This document shows positions 24,001 through 36,000 of a stretch of DNA of 64,000 bases, piece by piece. The translations under genes were made by a program, and so were the position numbers. Position 1 is the first letter of the stretch. Every line of letters begins with the position of its first letter. Source of the stretch: Symbiodinium natans (taxonomy: Eukaryota > Sar > Dinophyceae > Suessiales > Symbiodiniaceae); assembly GCA_905221605.1 (NCBI GenBank), contig CAJNDS010000186.1, positions 22,501 through 86,500 on the forward strand, in the 5' to 3' direction. The notes below the pieces were generated by a model that ran no database searches, was not told the origin of the DNA, and saw only the letters and a list, made by a program, of their open reading frames with translations.

Positions 24001-27000
24001 CCAGCCGCTCGGATCTTGAAACGAAAGCAAGCCTAAACCCTTCCATCCCAAACCCCAAAACCCTAAATCCCTGAGTCTTTGTCGGCAAATGGCTTAATGA
24101 AGGCTTTCGGGGTTTCCGGGGCTTACAGGGCTGGGGGGCTTCCGGAGTTTGGGCTTTAGGGTTTAGGTTTCAGGGTTTAGGGTGTAGGGTTTAGGGCTTA
24201 GGGCGAAACTTAAGCTCCTGACATCCCACCCCTCCCACACAGCTGAGTTACCCACAGACCCGACGCAGCCAGGTTACGATGCCAGTGGGACCTGGATCAG
24301 CACGGAGGAGTCTTGCGCGACTCCGCAGCACCTCTGAACATCCCAATGCCCTTAAACTCTGTACGCATGTGGGTTCAGGGTTCAGGGTTTGGGGTTTGGG
24401 GTTTGGGGTTTAGGGTTTGGGGTTTGGGGTTGAGGGTTTGGGGTTTAGGGTTTGAAGCCCTCCCGGTGCTGGTGCAAGCCGCAGGTGGCAAAAGGCACGC
24501 AGTGCCAGTGCACCGGCCAGAACTCCTTTGCGTGTGACTTCAACGTGGCTTGGATCACTTTCCATGGTTCTTTTGGCACACAGAGGTTAGGGTTTAGGGT
24601 TTAGGGTTTAGGGTTTAGGGTTTAGGGTTTAGGGTTAAACTGAGCCCTGTAGACCCTAAACCCTTATTCACGTCTTTGCGGCCTTCCTTATCGAGCCCAT
24701 CCCCAATGACCGGCACAAGACGTGTAGGGTCACTCTGGCAAAAGGGGGTCTACCTAGGGTTTAGGGTTTAGGGTTTAGGGTTTAGGGTTTAGGGGTTAGG
24801 GTTTACAGTATAGGGTTGATGGTGCTGTTGGCGGCTCCTCCACCATCGTTTACAGGCTCTGGGAGACAAGTTGAAAGCAAAGATCGTCATCAGCCCAAGA
24901 AAACCCACGAGCCTCGAAATCCTAAACCCTGAACCCTCAAGGCCAGGATGAATCGAAATATTACGCGTTTCACTACGAGCGGCTCGTGCAAGAATCCTTC
25001 ATGCTTCACAGCGAAAAAAAACATCAGACAAAAGCATGGCTTTCAGGGCACCAACAAAGACCCGGAAGAGGGAAAGAAAGCCCCGATAGATGCTCCCGGC
25101 GCCCCTTTAGGCCCCAAAGCCTCCAAAAAAACTCCAAAAAACCCCAAACCCACCAAACTCCCCAAACCACCCCCCCCCCCCCCCCCACACCCAAAACCCC
25201 CAAAACCTTTCCAAACACACCGAAACGACCCGCCCCCCACCAAACCCGACAAAACCTCCCCAAATTTCAGCAAAAGCAAAAAACAAAACCCGGCAAAACC
25301 CCCCAAACCCCCCCAAAACTCCGAACACAAACCCTTTACAATTTCTATAAGCCCTAAGCCCTAAACCCTAAAACCTAACCCCTAAACCCCGAATAAGTTC
25401 AAGGGTCCAAGACCCCTACCACGCCTGAGACTCAGGAGTGGGGCTACAGCTGGCGCGAGTGCCTGCCTCTGGAAGGAGGCGGATGGTGTTTCGGGTTTAG
25501 GGTTTAGGGTTTTAGGTTTAAGGTTTGGGGTTAGGGTTTAGGGTTTAGGGTTTAGGGCAGAAAGGGGCCCAAATTTAGCGAACCACCCATTTAGAAGCAA
25601 AGCCTCTCTCTAGCCGACAAGCGCTGCAACACCTGCCCTAACCAAAACAGAATCCTGAAAACTCCCCAAAAAAAAGCCTCGGCTCCCTAAACTCCCTCTT
25701 GCCCTACAAACCCGACAAAACCCTAAGAGCTACCCCTAAGACTCTGTGGTGCTTTACTGTAACTGTGGATCGTTAGCCTTTTTGGGTTTATTGGGTTTCT
25801 TAATAAGGCAGCTAAAAACAAATTATAATTTATAGCTACCCTACTAAGGGCAGCCAAGAAGACTTCAAAAGCCCGGAACTCTCCCTTGGCTCCCTGGAAC
25901 ACTAGACTCCCTCAACGCCCTGAAACGCCCCGAAGGCGCTCTCCAGCCTTTAACCTTTTGGGGGTATATATACTCCTACCATAAATGACAGGTTAACCCT
26001 AACCCTAAATCTGCAACCCTAAACCCTACACCCTACACCCTAAACCCTAAACCCTAAACCCTAAACCCTAGCAACTAGGGGGCAGCCCTCATCCGGGCCC
26101 CCCCCCCCCCCCGGGCCCCTGAGGCTTCTGCCCTCAGACCTGCGCCGCGGGTGAGGTGAGCTGCCCCTCCGTGGAGGTCCCCCCGCTTTCTGCCGCTATA
26201 TATATGTATACATATATATATATAGATATACATATATATATATATATACATATACATATGCTACCGTATACATAGGTTCAGGTTTAGGGTCTCGGGTTTT
26301 CGGGTTTAGGGTTTACACCAGCCCCAACGCCCCTACAATCCTAAAGCGTCCCAACCGGGCCAGGACACTACAGGACGAATAAGCCCTGAAGCCCGTAGAC
26401 CCCTCAAAGTCCGAGACCTTGAGCAAAGCCTAAACCCCTTAGTAGCCCAGGTGGTACCCTTTTCCCTTTTGTGGGTCTAAGGGTTCACTTACAAAGTAGC
26501 CAACCCAAAAAGGGGTGCCTCTTATCAGAAGAGGGCTCCTGGGCTACCCAGACCCTGAAGGCCTATCACCCCCAAGCCCTTCATCCTGCGCACTTTCCGA
26601 AGCCGAGGCCCAAAAAAACACCCAGAAGACCCACCCGAAAGCCCGGCCCTGAGCCCTGAGCCCCTAAACCCCGAAGCCCCAAACCCCAAGAGAAGCACCC
26701 CTAACCCTAAGCCCTAAACCCTAAACCCTAAACTCTAAACCCTAAACCCCAAACCCCAAGAAACCGCAGACCCTCAAATCCCCGGCCCCGTCTTCGCTCT
26801 CAGAGGACTACATGCCGAACGGAACCTGGTTGGGCCCCTTCGACCCCACATTATGTGCCTTAAGGGCTTTTAGGGTTTGGGGTTTATGGGATCACGGTTT
26901 AGGGTGTTAGGGAGGTGTTTTGTTGTAGAACGGTCGTGCGCGGTAGGGATTGGTTTTCAGGGTTTAGGGTTCAGAGGGGTTTAGGGTTCGTTTTTGAGCT

Positions 27001-30000
27001 TTTTCGGGCTCTGCGTTTAAGGTTGGGTATTTTAGGGGTTAGGATTTCGGTCTTGAGGGTGTTTAAGGTGTTTAGTTCCGTAAACTTGGAGAAATTGCTC
27101 ATTTGATTGTGGAACGCTGGTGACGAAATATTGGGGATGGTTGAAGGGCATACCAAGCTCGAGACACAAGGTTTTCCGACTCCATGAGTTCTGGTCGCCA
27201 TGAGGTCATGTACATACACATGGGTATCATGCCCCCCGCTTCCTCCCACATCAATCGGGGCTAGAGACCTTGATGGCAAAGCAACCTCATCGAGTTTCCT
27301 TTCATCGTTTCTTTTTGCCGAATCACAATTTTAATTCGAAATCGCGGGAGCTGTCGAGCCTCCAAGCGGTTCGTCGAACTTCGTTGAGTCAGTCGTTACA
27401 TGTTTGAACGGTTCGGCCACTAGGCAGTCACCTCCTACAGTAGGCCCAGCGTGTATCTCTATATCCCCCTTGGGAATTATGTTTTGTTCATATACAACCC
27501 AAGAGGATATTAAACATACCATTTTATTAAGGTTCTAAGGGGAGTATAGATCTGGGAAGACGAGCACAAGGCTTCTCCGACCCGTCCACGAGCTGCGCGG
27601 CCAACCTCGACTCCTGCCCCTGTGGCAAAGAGGCACGCTGCAGGGTTTGATGCCTTGGTGGGGGTTGGCCAAGTCAACCCTTAACTCTTCGGGTAGTTCC
27701 ATGGAGGAGTCCTTATGTAACATACCCCTAAGATATCCTATACAATTCAAGGACCAAGACTTCGGAGCCCTTTAAAGGAGGTAAGGGGCCATATGAAGGG
27801 ACCATGCAACACCCTTAGAGAAACCAAAAGCACCGGCCCAGCAACAGAACGCAATGCCTGAAGCCCTAAACCCTAAACCCTAGACCCTAAACCCTAAACC
27901 CTAAACCCTAAACCCTAAACCCTTAATGAGGGCTCTAGGCCCCCCAAGGCCCCGAAGTGACCTTGTTTGCTCTTCTGGAGTTCTGGGTTCCCTTGTCCAC
28001 CAACGCCAAAATGTTTGTCCTTCCTGTACCATAGGTTTAGGGTTTAGGGTTCAGGGTTCAGGGTTTAGGGTTTTGGGTTTAGGGTTTAGGGTTTAGGGTT
28101 TAGGGTTTAGGGTTTAGGGTTTAGGGTTGAGGATCCCTAGCCCCTATATCCTAACACCGTAGTTGCCTTCAACAGACGTTATACTGGTTCTTGGTTCTTA
28201 GTGGGCTATTGAGAATTAAGCACCCTAGACGCCCCGATATTGACCTTGATCCCGATTTCCAACCCTCCCCCCTTAAGCCCTAAACCCTAAGCGCTAGCCC
28301 TAAGCCCCAAGCCCTGAACCCCTAAACCCTAACCCCTCAACCCCAGACCCCCGCCTCCTCAACCCCACAACCCCTCAACCCCTAAAGCCTCAACCCCTAA
28401 ACCCCTAAACCCTCAACCCCTCAACCCCTCAAACCTCAACCCCTAAACCCGAAACCCTAAACCCGAAACCCTAAACCCGAAACCCGAAACCTCTCAGCCC
28501 GAAGCCCCAAACAAGGGACTGGTCCCAGGCCAAGTTCTGCAGCGGTTCCACCATCCGCTGCATCTTCAAGGCCCACTTGGAGCAGCTTAAGCCCTAAACC
28601 CTAAACCCTAAACCCTAAACCCTAAACCCTAAACCCTAAACCCTAAACCCTAAACCCTAAACTTATATCCCACTCAGAAGCCCCTTAAGAGCCCTGACAT
28701 AGTGAACAAGTACCATGAATCTTCAAGGCCCAAGACTCAGGGGACTTGAGAGGTCTGAGGATTGGGGTTTCGGGTTTAGGGTTTAGGGTTTGGGGTTTGG
28801 GGTTTAGGGTTTAGGGTTTAGGGTTTAAAGATGTGGAGTTCAGGGTTTAGGAACCATCTAGGGCTCGCGGGCTCTCCGCCATATGGGGGCTTAGTGGTCC
28901 TCAACCCCCAATGCCCTAAACCCTAATTCCACTAAACCCTCAATCCCTAAACCCTTAAACCCCTAAACCCTAAACCCTAAACCCAAAGACAGAACCCTAA
29001 ACCTAACCCTAAGCCCTTAACCCTAAGCCCCAAACCCTGAATCCCTTCAACCGAAGGATGAAGATTGCCCCGTCATTTGCACCGAGAACCAGAAGAAATG
29101 CCCCTTGAGCTGCAGCTTGGGATTCAGACCTCTGGGTTGGGGTTTAGGGTCTGGCGTGGTTTGGGGTTTAGGGTTTAGGGCTTAAGATTCAGGGTTTAGG
29201 GTTAGGGTTTAGGGCTCAGGGTTTAGGGCTCAGGGTTTAGGGCTTAGGGTTTTTGAGGGTTTAGGCTTTACATGTCTCTTGACAGTCTGCCGTGTTCCAA
29301 CTCTCAATCCTGAAGTCCCAGCCTGAAATCCCCACGCGTTTACCTGAAGCCCTCGGCCCCAAACCTAGACCCCTAAATCCCAATTAAATCCGAAGCCCAC
29401 TTTGTATTTCTTTTTGGGCGGGAGTCAATGGGAGCCTTCTTTACCTATGCCCGGGCTTCCCCGATCGGAGAAGTGAGTTGTCAATCCCAAACAGTCACAC
29501 CCTAAGCCCCAAACCCTAAACCCTAAGCCCTAAGCCTGAAACCCTTGTTTGGGGGCACTCGAAACACATCTTGCCATCGGATCGGGGGCCCGGAAGGGGA
29601 CGCAGATTTGTTTCACGAAGCCTGCCAGGGTTCAGAGTAAACTCCAGAAAGTTGGAACATGGCTTAAGGACGAATTGGTGCCGGGATTCCCTTAAGTATA
29701 CCTTTTGGGGTATGGTGGAAGGAGAAGCATACTCCAACTTCTTGGAGTTTACTGTAGGGTTTCAGGGGCCAAGTGCGATTGAGAGGCTACATCACGGACT
29801 ACACCGCCGGAGAGGAGTTCATCAGCCGCGGGCTGTGTGAAGGGAAAACTTAAGCCCCAATGTAATGCATGCCTCTTGAAACCGACGATTTCAATCCCTC
29901 CGTCCCCCCCAACGCCCAGATTCTAAACCCCAAGCCCTAAACTCTAAACCCCTCACCTTAATGCCCTCAACCCCAAAGTATGGCGCGAATCCATGCGTGG

Positions 30001-33000
30001 CCCTTGCTTCATAGCTGCGTGCATACGCCCAAGGAGGCCCTTAACCCGAGATGCCCCAAAGGCCCCCCGAACCCTTCCAGAAGCCCTCAATGCCCTAACC
30101 TCAAAGGCCCTAAGCCCTCAAGAGTGCCCCGCTAGACCCCAGACCCGAAACCCTAAACCCCACACCCGAAACCCGAAACCCCAAACCCCAAACCCCAAAC
30201 CCTAAATCCTAAACCCTAAACCCTAAACCCGGCAATCCTGGGCTTGTTCAGCTCACTTCCCTGGACGTTGTGGCTAAAGTGAAAACCCCTCAAAGCGCCG
30301 CAAAAGCAAAGCTTAGAACCTTGGGATTTTCCCCTTATTACTAACATTCCTTACTAGGAAATATAGTAGGGGGTACTACAAGGGGGACCATCCCAATTAG
30401 AACCCTTCATGTCTGAAAAATGCCCCCCAAAAAGCCCCCCCAAACCTCCCGAAGAGCTTAGACCCCCTTGGCTTTGAGGGTTTCGGGCCTTATGGGGCAC
30501 CCGTGAACCCCTCAAATTCCTCAATCCCCCCAAAAAGCCCTTCAACAGAAGAAAAATCGAGCCCGAAGCCCTCGAGATGCTCCAAGCCCGGTAGAAGCCC
30601 CCTACCTGGAGGCTCGCTGCTGCTAGGTGCTTCTAAGTTAGAGGACTTAGAGGGAGCTTCGAAGTGCAGGGAGAGTTGGGGCTGGCCCTAAACCCTAAAC
30701 CCTAAACCCTAAACCCTAAACCCTAAACCCTAAACCCTAAACCCTAAACCCTAAACCCTAAGTACCCATGAACCCCCGAGTATGAGGTCCAGTGGCGTAA
30801 GATGGCGGGTTCTGGGCTTCCCAAGTTTCCCGAAGCCCTAAACCCTTTCGTGCCCAGGGAGGAGGGCCATTAGGGTTTTTGGAGTTTTGTTGGGGTTTAG
30901 GGTTTGGGGTTTAGGGTTGTTTAGGGTTTGGGGTCTTGGGTGTAGGGTTTGGGATTTTGAGGAGGCGATGAAGGCCTGTTCAGGGTTTTCGTCGCCGAGG
31001 CGATCGAGAGGTGTGTGTGGCCACCGATGCTACATGCCCGTGCCGAAGCTTCTACTTCAGTGGGTTTAGGGTTTGGGTTTAGGGTTTAGGGTTTAGGGTG
31101 TAGGGTTTAGGGTTTAGGGTTTAGGGTTTAGGGTTTAGTGTTTAGGGTTTAGGGTTTAGGGTTTCGGGTTTAGGGTTTAGGGTCTAGCCCTTCAGGGTAG
31201 TTGCACAGTATTTCAAGCATTTTTGAACCCCAAAGCCAGAACCATAAACCCCAAAGCCCAACCCCCAAGATACCCTAAACCCTAATCCCTAAACCCTAAA
31301 CCCCGAAAATCCCCAATCGCGAGACCCAGAACCCCAAACCCCAAACCCTACCCCCCCCCCCCTCCCCCGCTGCAAGCCCCTTTTGGCCCTTGGGCTTGGG
31401 GGGTGAGGGAGGTTCAACACCGGTGGTTGAGAGCTTCTGGTCTTTGGGGTCGACGGTTTAGGTCCTAGAGGCTTGAAGCCCTAGACGCTGAACCCTAAAA
31501 CCCCAAAAACCCCAAAAACCCCAAAACCCCAAACCCCCAAAACCCCAAAACCCCAAAACCCCAAAACCCCAAAACCCCAAAACCCCAAAACCCCAAAACC
31601 CCAAAACCCCAAAACCCCAAAACCCTAAACCCGAAATCCCAACCCCAAAACCCAAAATGCACCTAAGCTTATTCGGGAGTCTAAGTTGGTTAGGGTTTGG
31701 GTGGTACGTGTGTTGGGCTTTAGTAGGGCTGTGGCCGTACCTTGAATAGTAGGAACCCTAAACCCTGAACAGCAAGTTCTATAAGGCTTAAGCCCGCAAG
31801 CCTGTGCCTGTGTAATCCATTCGAGCCTCAAAGTCATAAACTCAAAAAGCTGCTGTCCCAAAGACCCCACGACCCTAAAGCCCTCAAAGCCCTAAGCCTA
31901 GAACCCTGAAGCCCAAATCTTGATCTTTAAGCCAGAGGCCCCAAATCTTAAACCCGAAGCCCTGCTTCTTAAACCCAAAAACAAACCTCAGGCCCCGAGA
32001 GCTCTAAACCCTAAATCCTAAACCCTAAACCCTAAACCCTAAACCCTAAACCCTAAGGCTCCCAAAGCTCTACACAGTCCACTAGGTGCGGCAAGAATAC
32101 GCAGCGGTGCCCTGGCTCGGACGCTTGCCTTCTGCCGTGCCCTGGCTCGCGGACGGTTGGCAGTTGCGTCTTTTTTTGAGGCTTTTGGGTTTAAGCAGGG
32201 GGGTGGCTCCCCGAAACCCAAAACCCAAAACCGTAAACCCTATACCCTATACCTAGTTAGCCCTAGCTGCTAGGCACGCTTCGAGCCCCCCCTGCCGCAA
32301 AAAGGCCCTTATTTCTCCTTTGTTCGAGGTTAGGGCGCCCGTCTGAACCCGATTAAACAGAAAAGGGTACCCGGCTTTTTCCTTCCGAGGCTACTCTGAC
32401 CAAACGACGGTTTTCAAAGTTTTGGGCTTTTAGGTTTCTGGGTTTTAGGGATGTGGTTTCTTGTTGTACGAAATCCTCAATCCGGTTCTCAGCGGTGCCT
32501 GGAAGAAGCGGAGTCCCTAAACCCACTGTAGAATTGAACAAAGCATCCCGGCTATGCTCCTAAAGCCTTAAACCTGAAACCCTAAAAGCTCGAAGCTCTA
32601 AACCCTATAAGTCCTAAACCCTACAAGCTATTCGCCCTAAACCCTATAACCCTAAACCCTAAAGCCTCTCCTCTTCCAGGTCCAGCACGGCTATTGTCTG
32701 CCCTTGCGGCGAAGCAGAGCAACAATGTGACGTGCAGGACTACAGCGCAACAGGCTCCCGAATTTCATCTCCTTTTCGAGGGTTGAGAACCCACAACTCT
32801 AAATCGAGACCCTAAACCCTAAGCCGCCCCAGAACAGTTATGAGTCCTCACCCCCTCGTAGAGGGCATGCGCGATCTGCCACGTTGGTCTCAATCTAGTA
32901 TGGTATAGAATCGTAGTGGTTCACGGTTTTTTGGGGGTTCAGGGAATTGGGCCTATATACTTCAAGCTTCATGGGTAGTTAAGCGGGGCGCAGCATCATC

Positions 33001-36000
33001 ACCCCGATTCAAGCAGACATACAACTGCCCCTGAAGATTTCAAGTAGGATCATGAATGAATACTTGCTATGCATCTTGATTGGTAAGACCGCATACGTTA
33101 GCTTAGATTGCACTGCACCTTCTCTAAACACGAAACCCTTTGTTAGGCTATCTCATTTGATGGTGCTTGCGGACTGGGACTTGAGGGCAGGGGGCGAGGG
33201 GGGGGGGGTTATTGGGCTGATGTCCTGCAGGTTGCTTGGGAAACATATCCTAAGCCCGAACCCCTTATATGCTCTAAACCGAGGACGCGCTTTTTTCTCG
33301 GAAAGGTGTCTTGGGAGCACAGCCGACGGTAGATGAAATAAAGATGACAAAGCCAGGACAACTCAAAAACCAAACCCCACAACATATACTCTGTTAGGAG
33401 TCGTGTTTTGAGTTTGAAGCTATGTAATTAACTAACCACGTCTTCAGAACTCGCCATGAACGCTCAAGTAAACCCCAAACCCATAAAATCCTAACCCTAC
33501 AAGCCCTGTCAATGAACCAAGCGGCTAGGCAAGAAGTCGAACATCACCACGCAGTGCGTGAACAAGGGCATCAAATGCCCCTGTGGCAAGAACACGCCCC
33601 TCTCCGCTGCAGCACAGAGAGACAGAGAGAGAGAGAGAGAGAGTCCGAAGTGGGGGTTTAGGGTTTAGGGTTTAGGGTTTAGGGTTTCGCCTTAAGAAGC
33701 ATGAGATTGGGGGGGCAATCATGAGCGAGTCGCAACCAAGGCTGACCTGTGCAGATCCCAACGACACTCGGCTGTATATGCTTTGCAGACCCTAAATCTT
33801 AAACCCGGTTGCTCATAAATCAGGGTCCCCTGTTGGGGAGGCTTAATAAGAGTAGGGTTTCGGGGTTTCGGGGTTGAGGGTTCAGGATTTCAGGGTTTAG
33901 GGTTTAGGGGTTAAGCAGGGTCAAACCCGAAGCAGGGCTTGCATAGCCTTACTTAACACTATACCCATGCAGCTTAGAGCCTTGAAGCCCTAAACCCTAA
34001 ACCCTAAACCCTAAACCCCTGACGAACCCTCAGCCCTGAACCCTGAACCATACTAGGCTTCAACTAGATCAGTTGGAGCAGATCTGGCTTCGAAGGCCGG
34101 CGAGGATTAGAGGTTCGGACCCCAGGAACATCCAACACCTTAAACCCTAAACGCCAAACGGCCCTAACCCTTAAAACCCTAAAACCCTAAACCCGACACC
34201 CTAAGCCCTAAACCCCTAAGAACCCTAAACCCTAGACCCCTAAACCCTAAACCCCTTAGCCAGACGGAGGAGGGGGGCGGGAGGCGGGGTTTTCTCTTCG
34301 AAGGATGCGGAGGCCGACATCTGCACTCCGAAGTACAGTGGCCGCCTGACTGTGTGCTTCTGAGGGGCTTGGTGTTAAGGTTTAGGGTTTGAGGGTTTAG
34401 GGTTTCGGGTTTAGGGATGGGGTTTTGGGTTTTGGGTTTAGGGTTTTCTGGATGCAAGCGCCTTCAAAGTATCCGGCTTACAAATCCCTCTATGTCTTGG
34501 GCCTTTTTTTGCGTAGGGGAGTTTCCAAAGTTGTCCCCGCGTTTATGTCCAAAACCCTAAACCCTAGGACGCCCTAGTAGGACCTTCTTCCCCGTTGTTC
34601 CAGGTTGACATCCCTTAGAACCCCCCCCCTATTAAGGAAAGCACCGAGAAATGGATCCTGATAGAGCGAGCCCAAGGCGTGACCCTTACTTATAACTCAA
34701 ATTAGAACCATACTAGGGCACTTCAGGGGCTTATAAGGGGGCTGTATGTACAGCTATAATTGGTTCATAAGTACCCTGAACCTCCAAGTATCTCGCATAA
34801 CACGAGTTTTCCCAAGATGCGCATTCTATCTTACTAGGTAGAGGCCCTTGGGACATTTTCGCTTCCCCTTCTTGGGTTTAAGAGGATCATATTGAGGAAT
34901 ATTTTTTCACAGGGTTTTAAGGGCCATCCTGGCTTGTAAACCCCAGGCCCTAAGCCCCAAGCGCCAAACCCGAAGCAAATTGGCCCGACCCCCGCATGCA
35001 GCGACCAGGATCTATCCTCAACAGCTGCCCCAAGCCCTGCACGCCGTCGCAGGATTGCTTCAGAGAACCCTGAACCCCAAACCCTAAACCCTCAACCCTA
35101 AACCCTAAACCCTGAAATCCAATCTTCGACCCTAATGCGTTCGGGGGCGGGTCTTGCGGACAGAGGCTGGAACTTAGGGTGCAAGTGGCTTAAAGTGCCT
35201 TGCACTTCCTGCCTGTTGTTGGGCCCTAAACCCTAAACACCCCCCCCCCCTCCCCACCCACCCACCTTCCTTTTTTCATATACCCACCCTGAACCACAGG
35301 GGGCAGAGTGAAGACCCAAAGCCTAAAGCTTCCCACCATGAACCGCAGACCAGGAACCGCAGGGGCGGGTGGGACAACCCTGAACCCTGAGCTTCCAAGG
35401 TTTTGGGCTCGGGGGGCAGGTTCAGGTTCAGGGAGCTCGAACTGGGGCGGGGGGGGGCTCCTGGTGTCTTCTGTCCTTGAGGTTGAAATCTGGGCTGGTA
35501 AGGCTTCGGGCTTTGGTCGGGTTATATGGACATACATCACATGCTCTTCCTTGTATTCCGCCCGTGAAGTTGACCTGCCCCAAGTCCCGTACCCGGTCTT
35601 GCCGAAGAGGCTGAACCTGGAAACCTCCCTAAACCGTTCAGTTCGAAAACTTAAGCCCTATAGACCCCAAACCCTAAACCCTAAACCCTAAACCCTAAAC
35701 CCTAAACCCTAAACCCCGAAAACCCCGACAGGAGGGGACCGGCAACCGCACCTGCATCCAGAGCCTGGGCGGGCACTGCAGATCCGAAGCCCGGAGCCCG
35801 AAGCCCGAGTCAGACCCTAAACCCTAAACCCTAAACCCTAAACCCTAAACCCTAAACCCTAAACCCTAAACCCTAAACCCTAAACCCTAAACCCTAAACC
35901 CTAAACCCTAATATAACTGGGAGGCTCCGGGTACTTATGAACCAATTATATCCCCTACCCCTAATATAACTGGGAGGTTCCGAGTACTTATGAACCAATT

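Noticed and set aside
33052-33336. 94-codon plus-strand frame
   Set aside because: No motif, crosses a G run, weak codon bias, and the minus strand is equally open.
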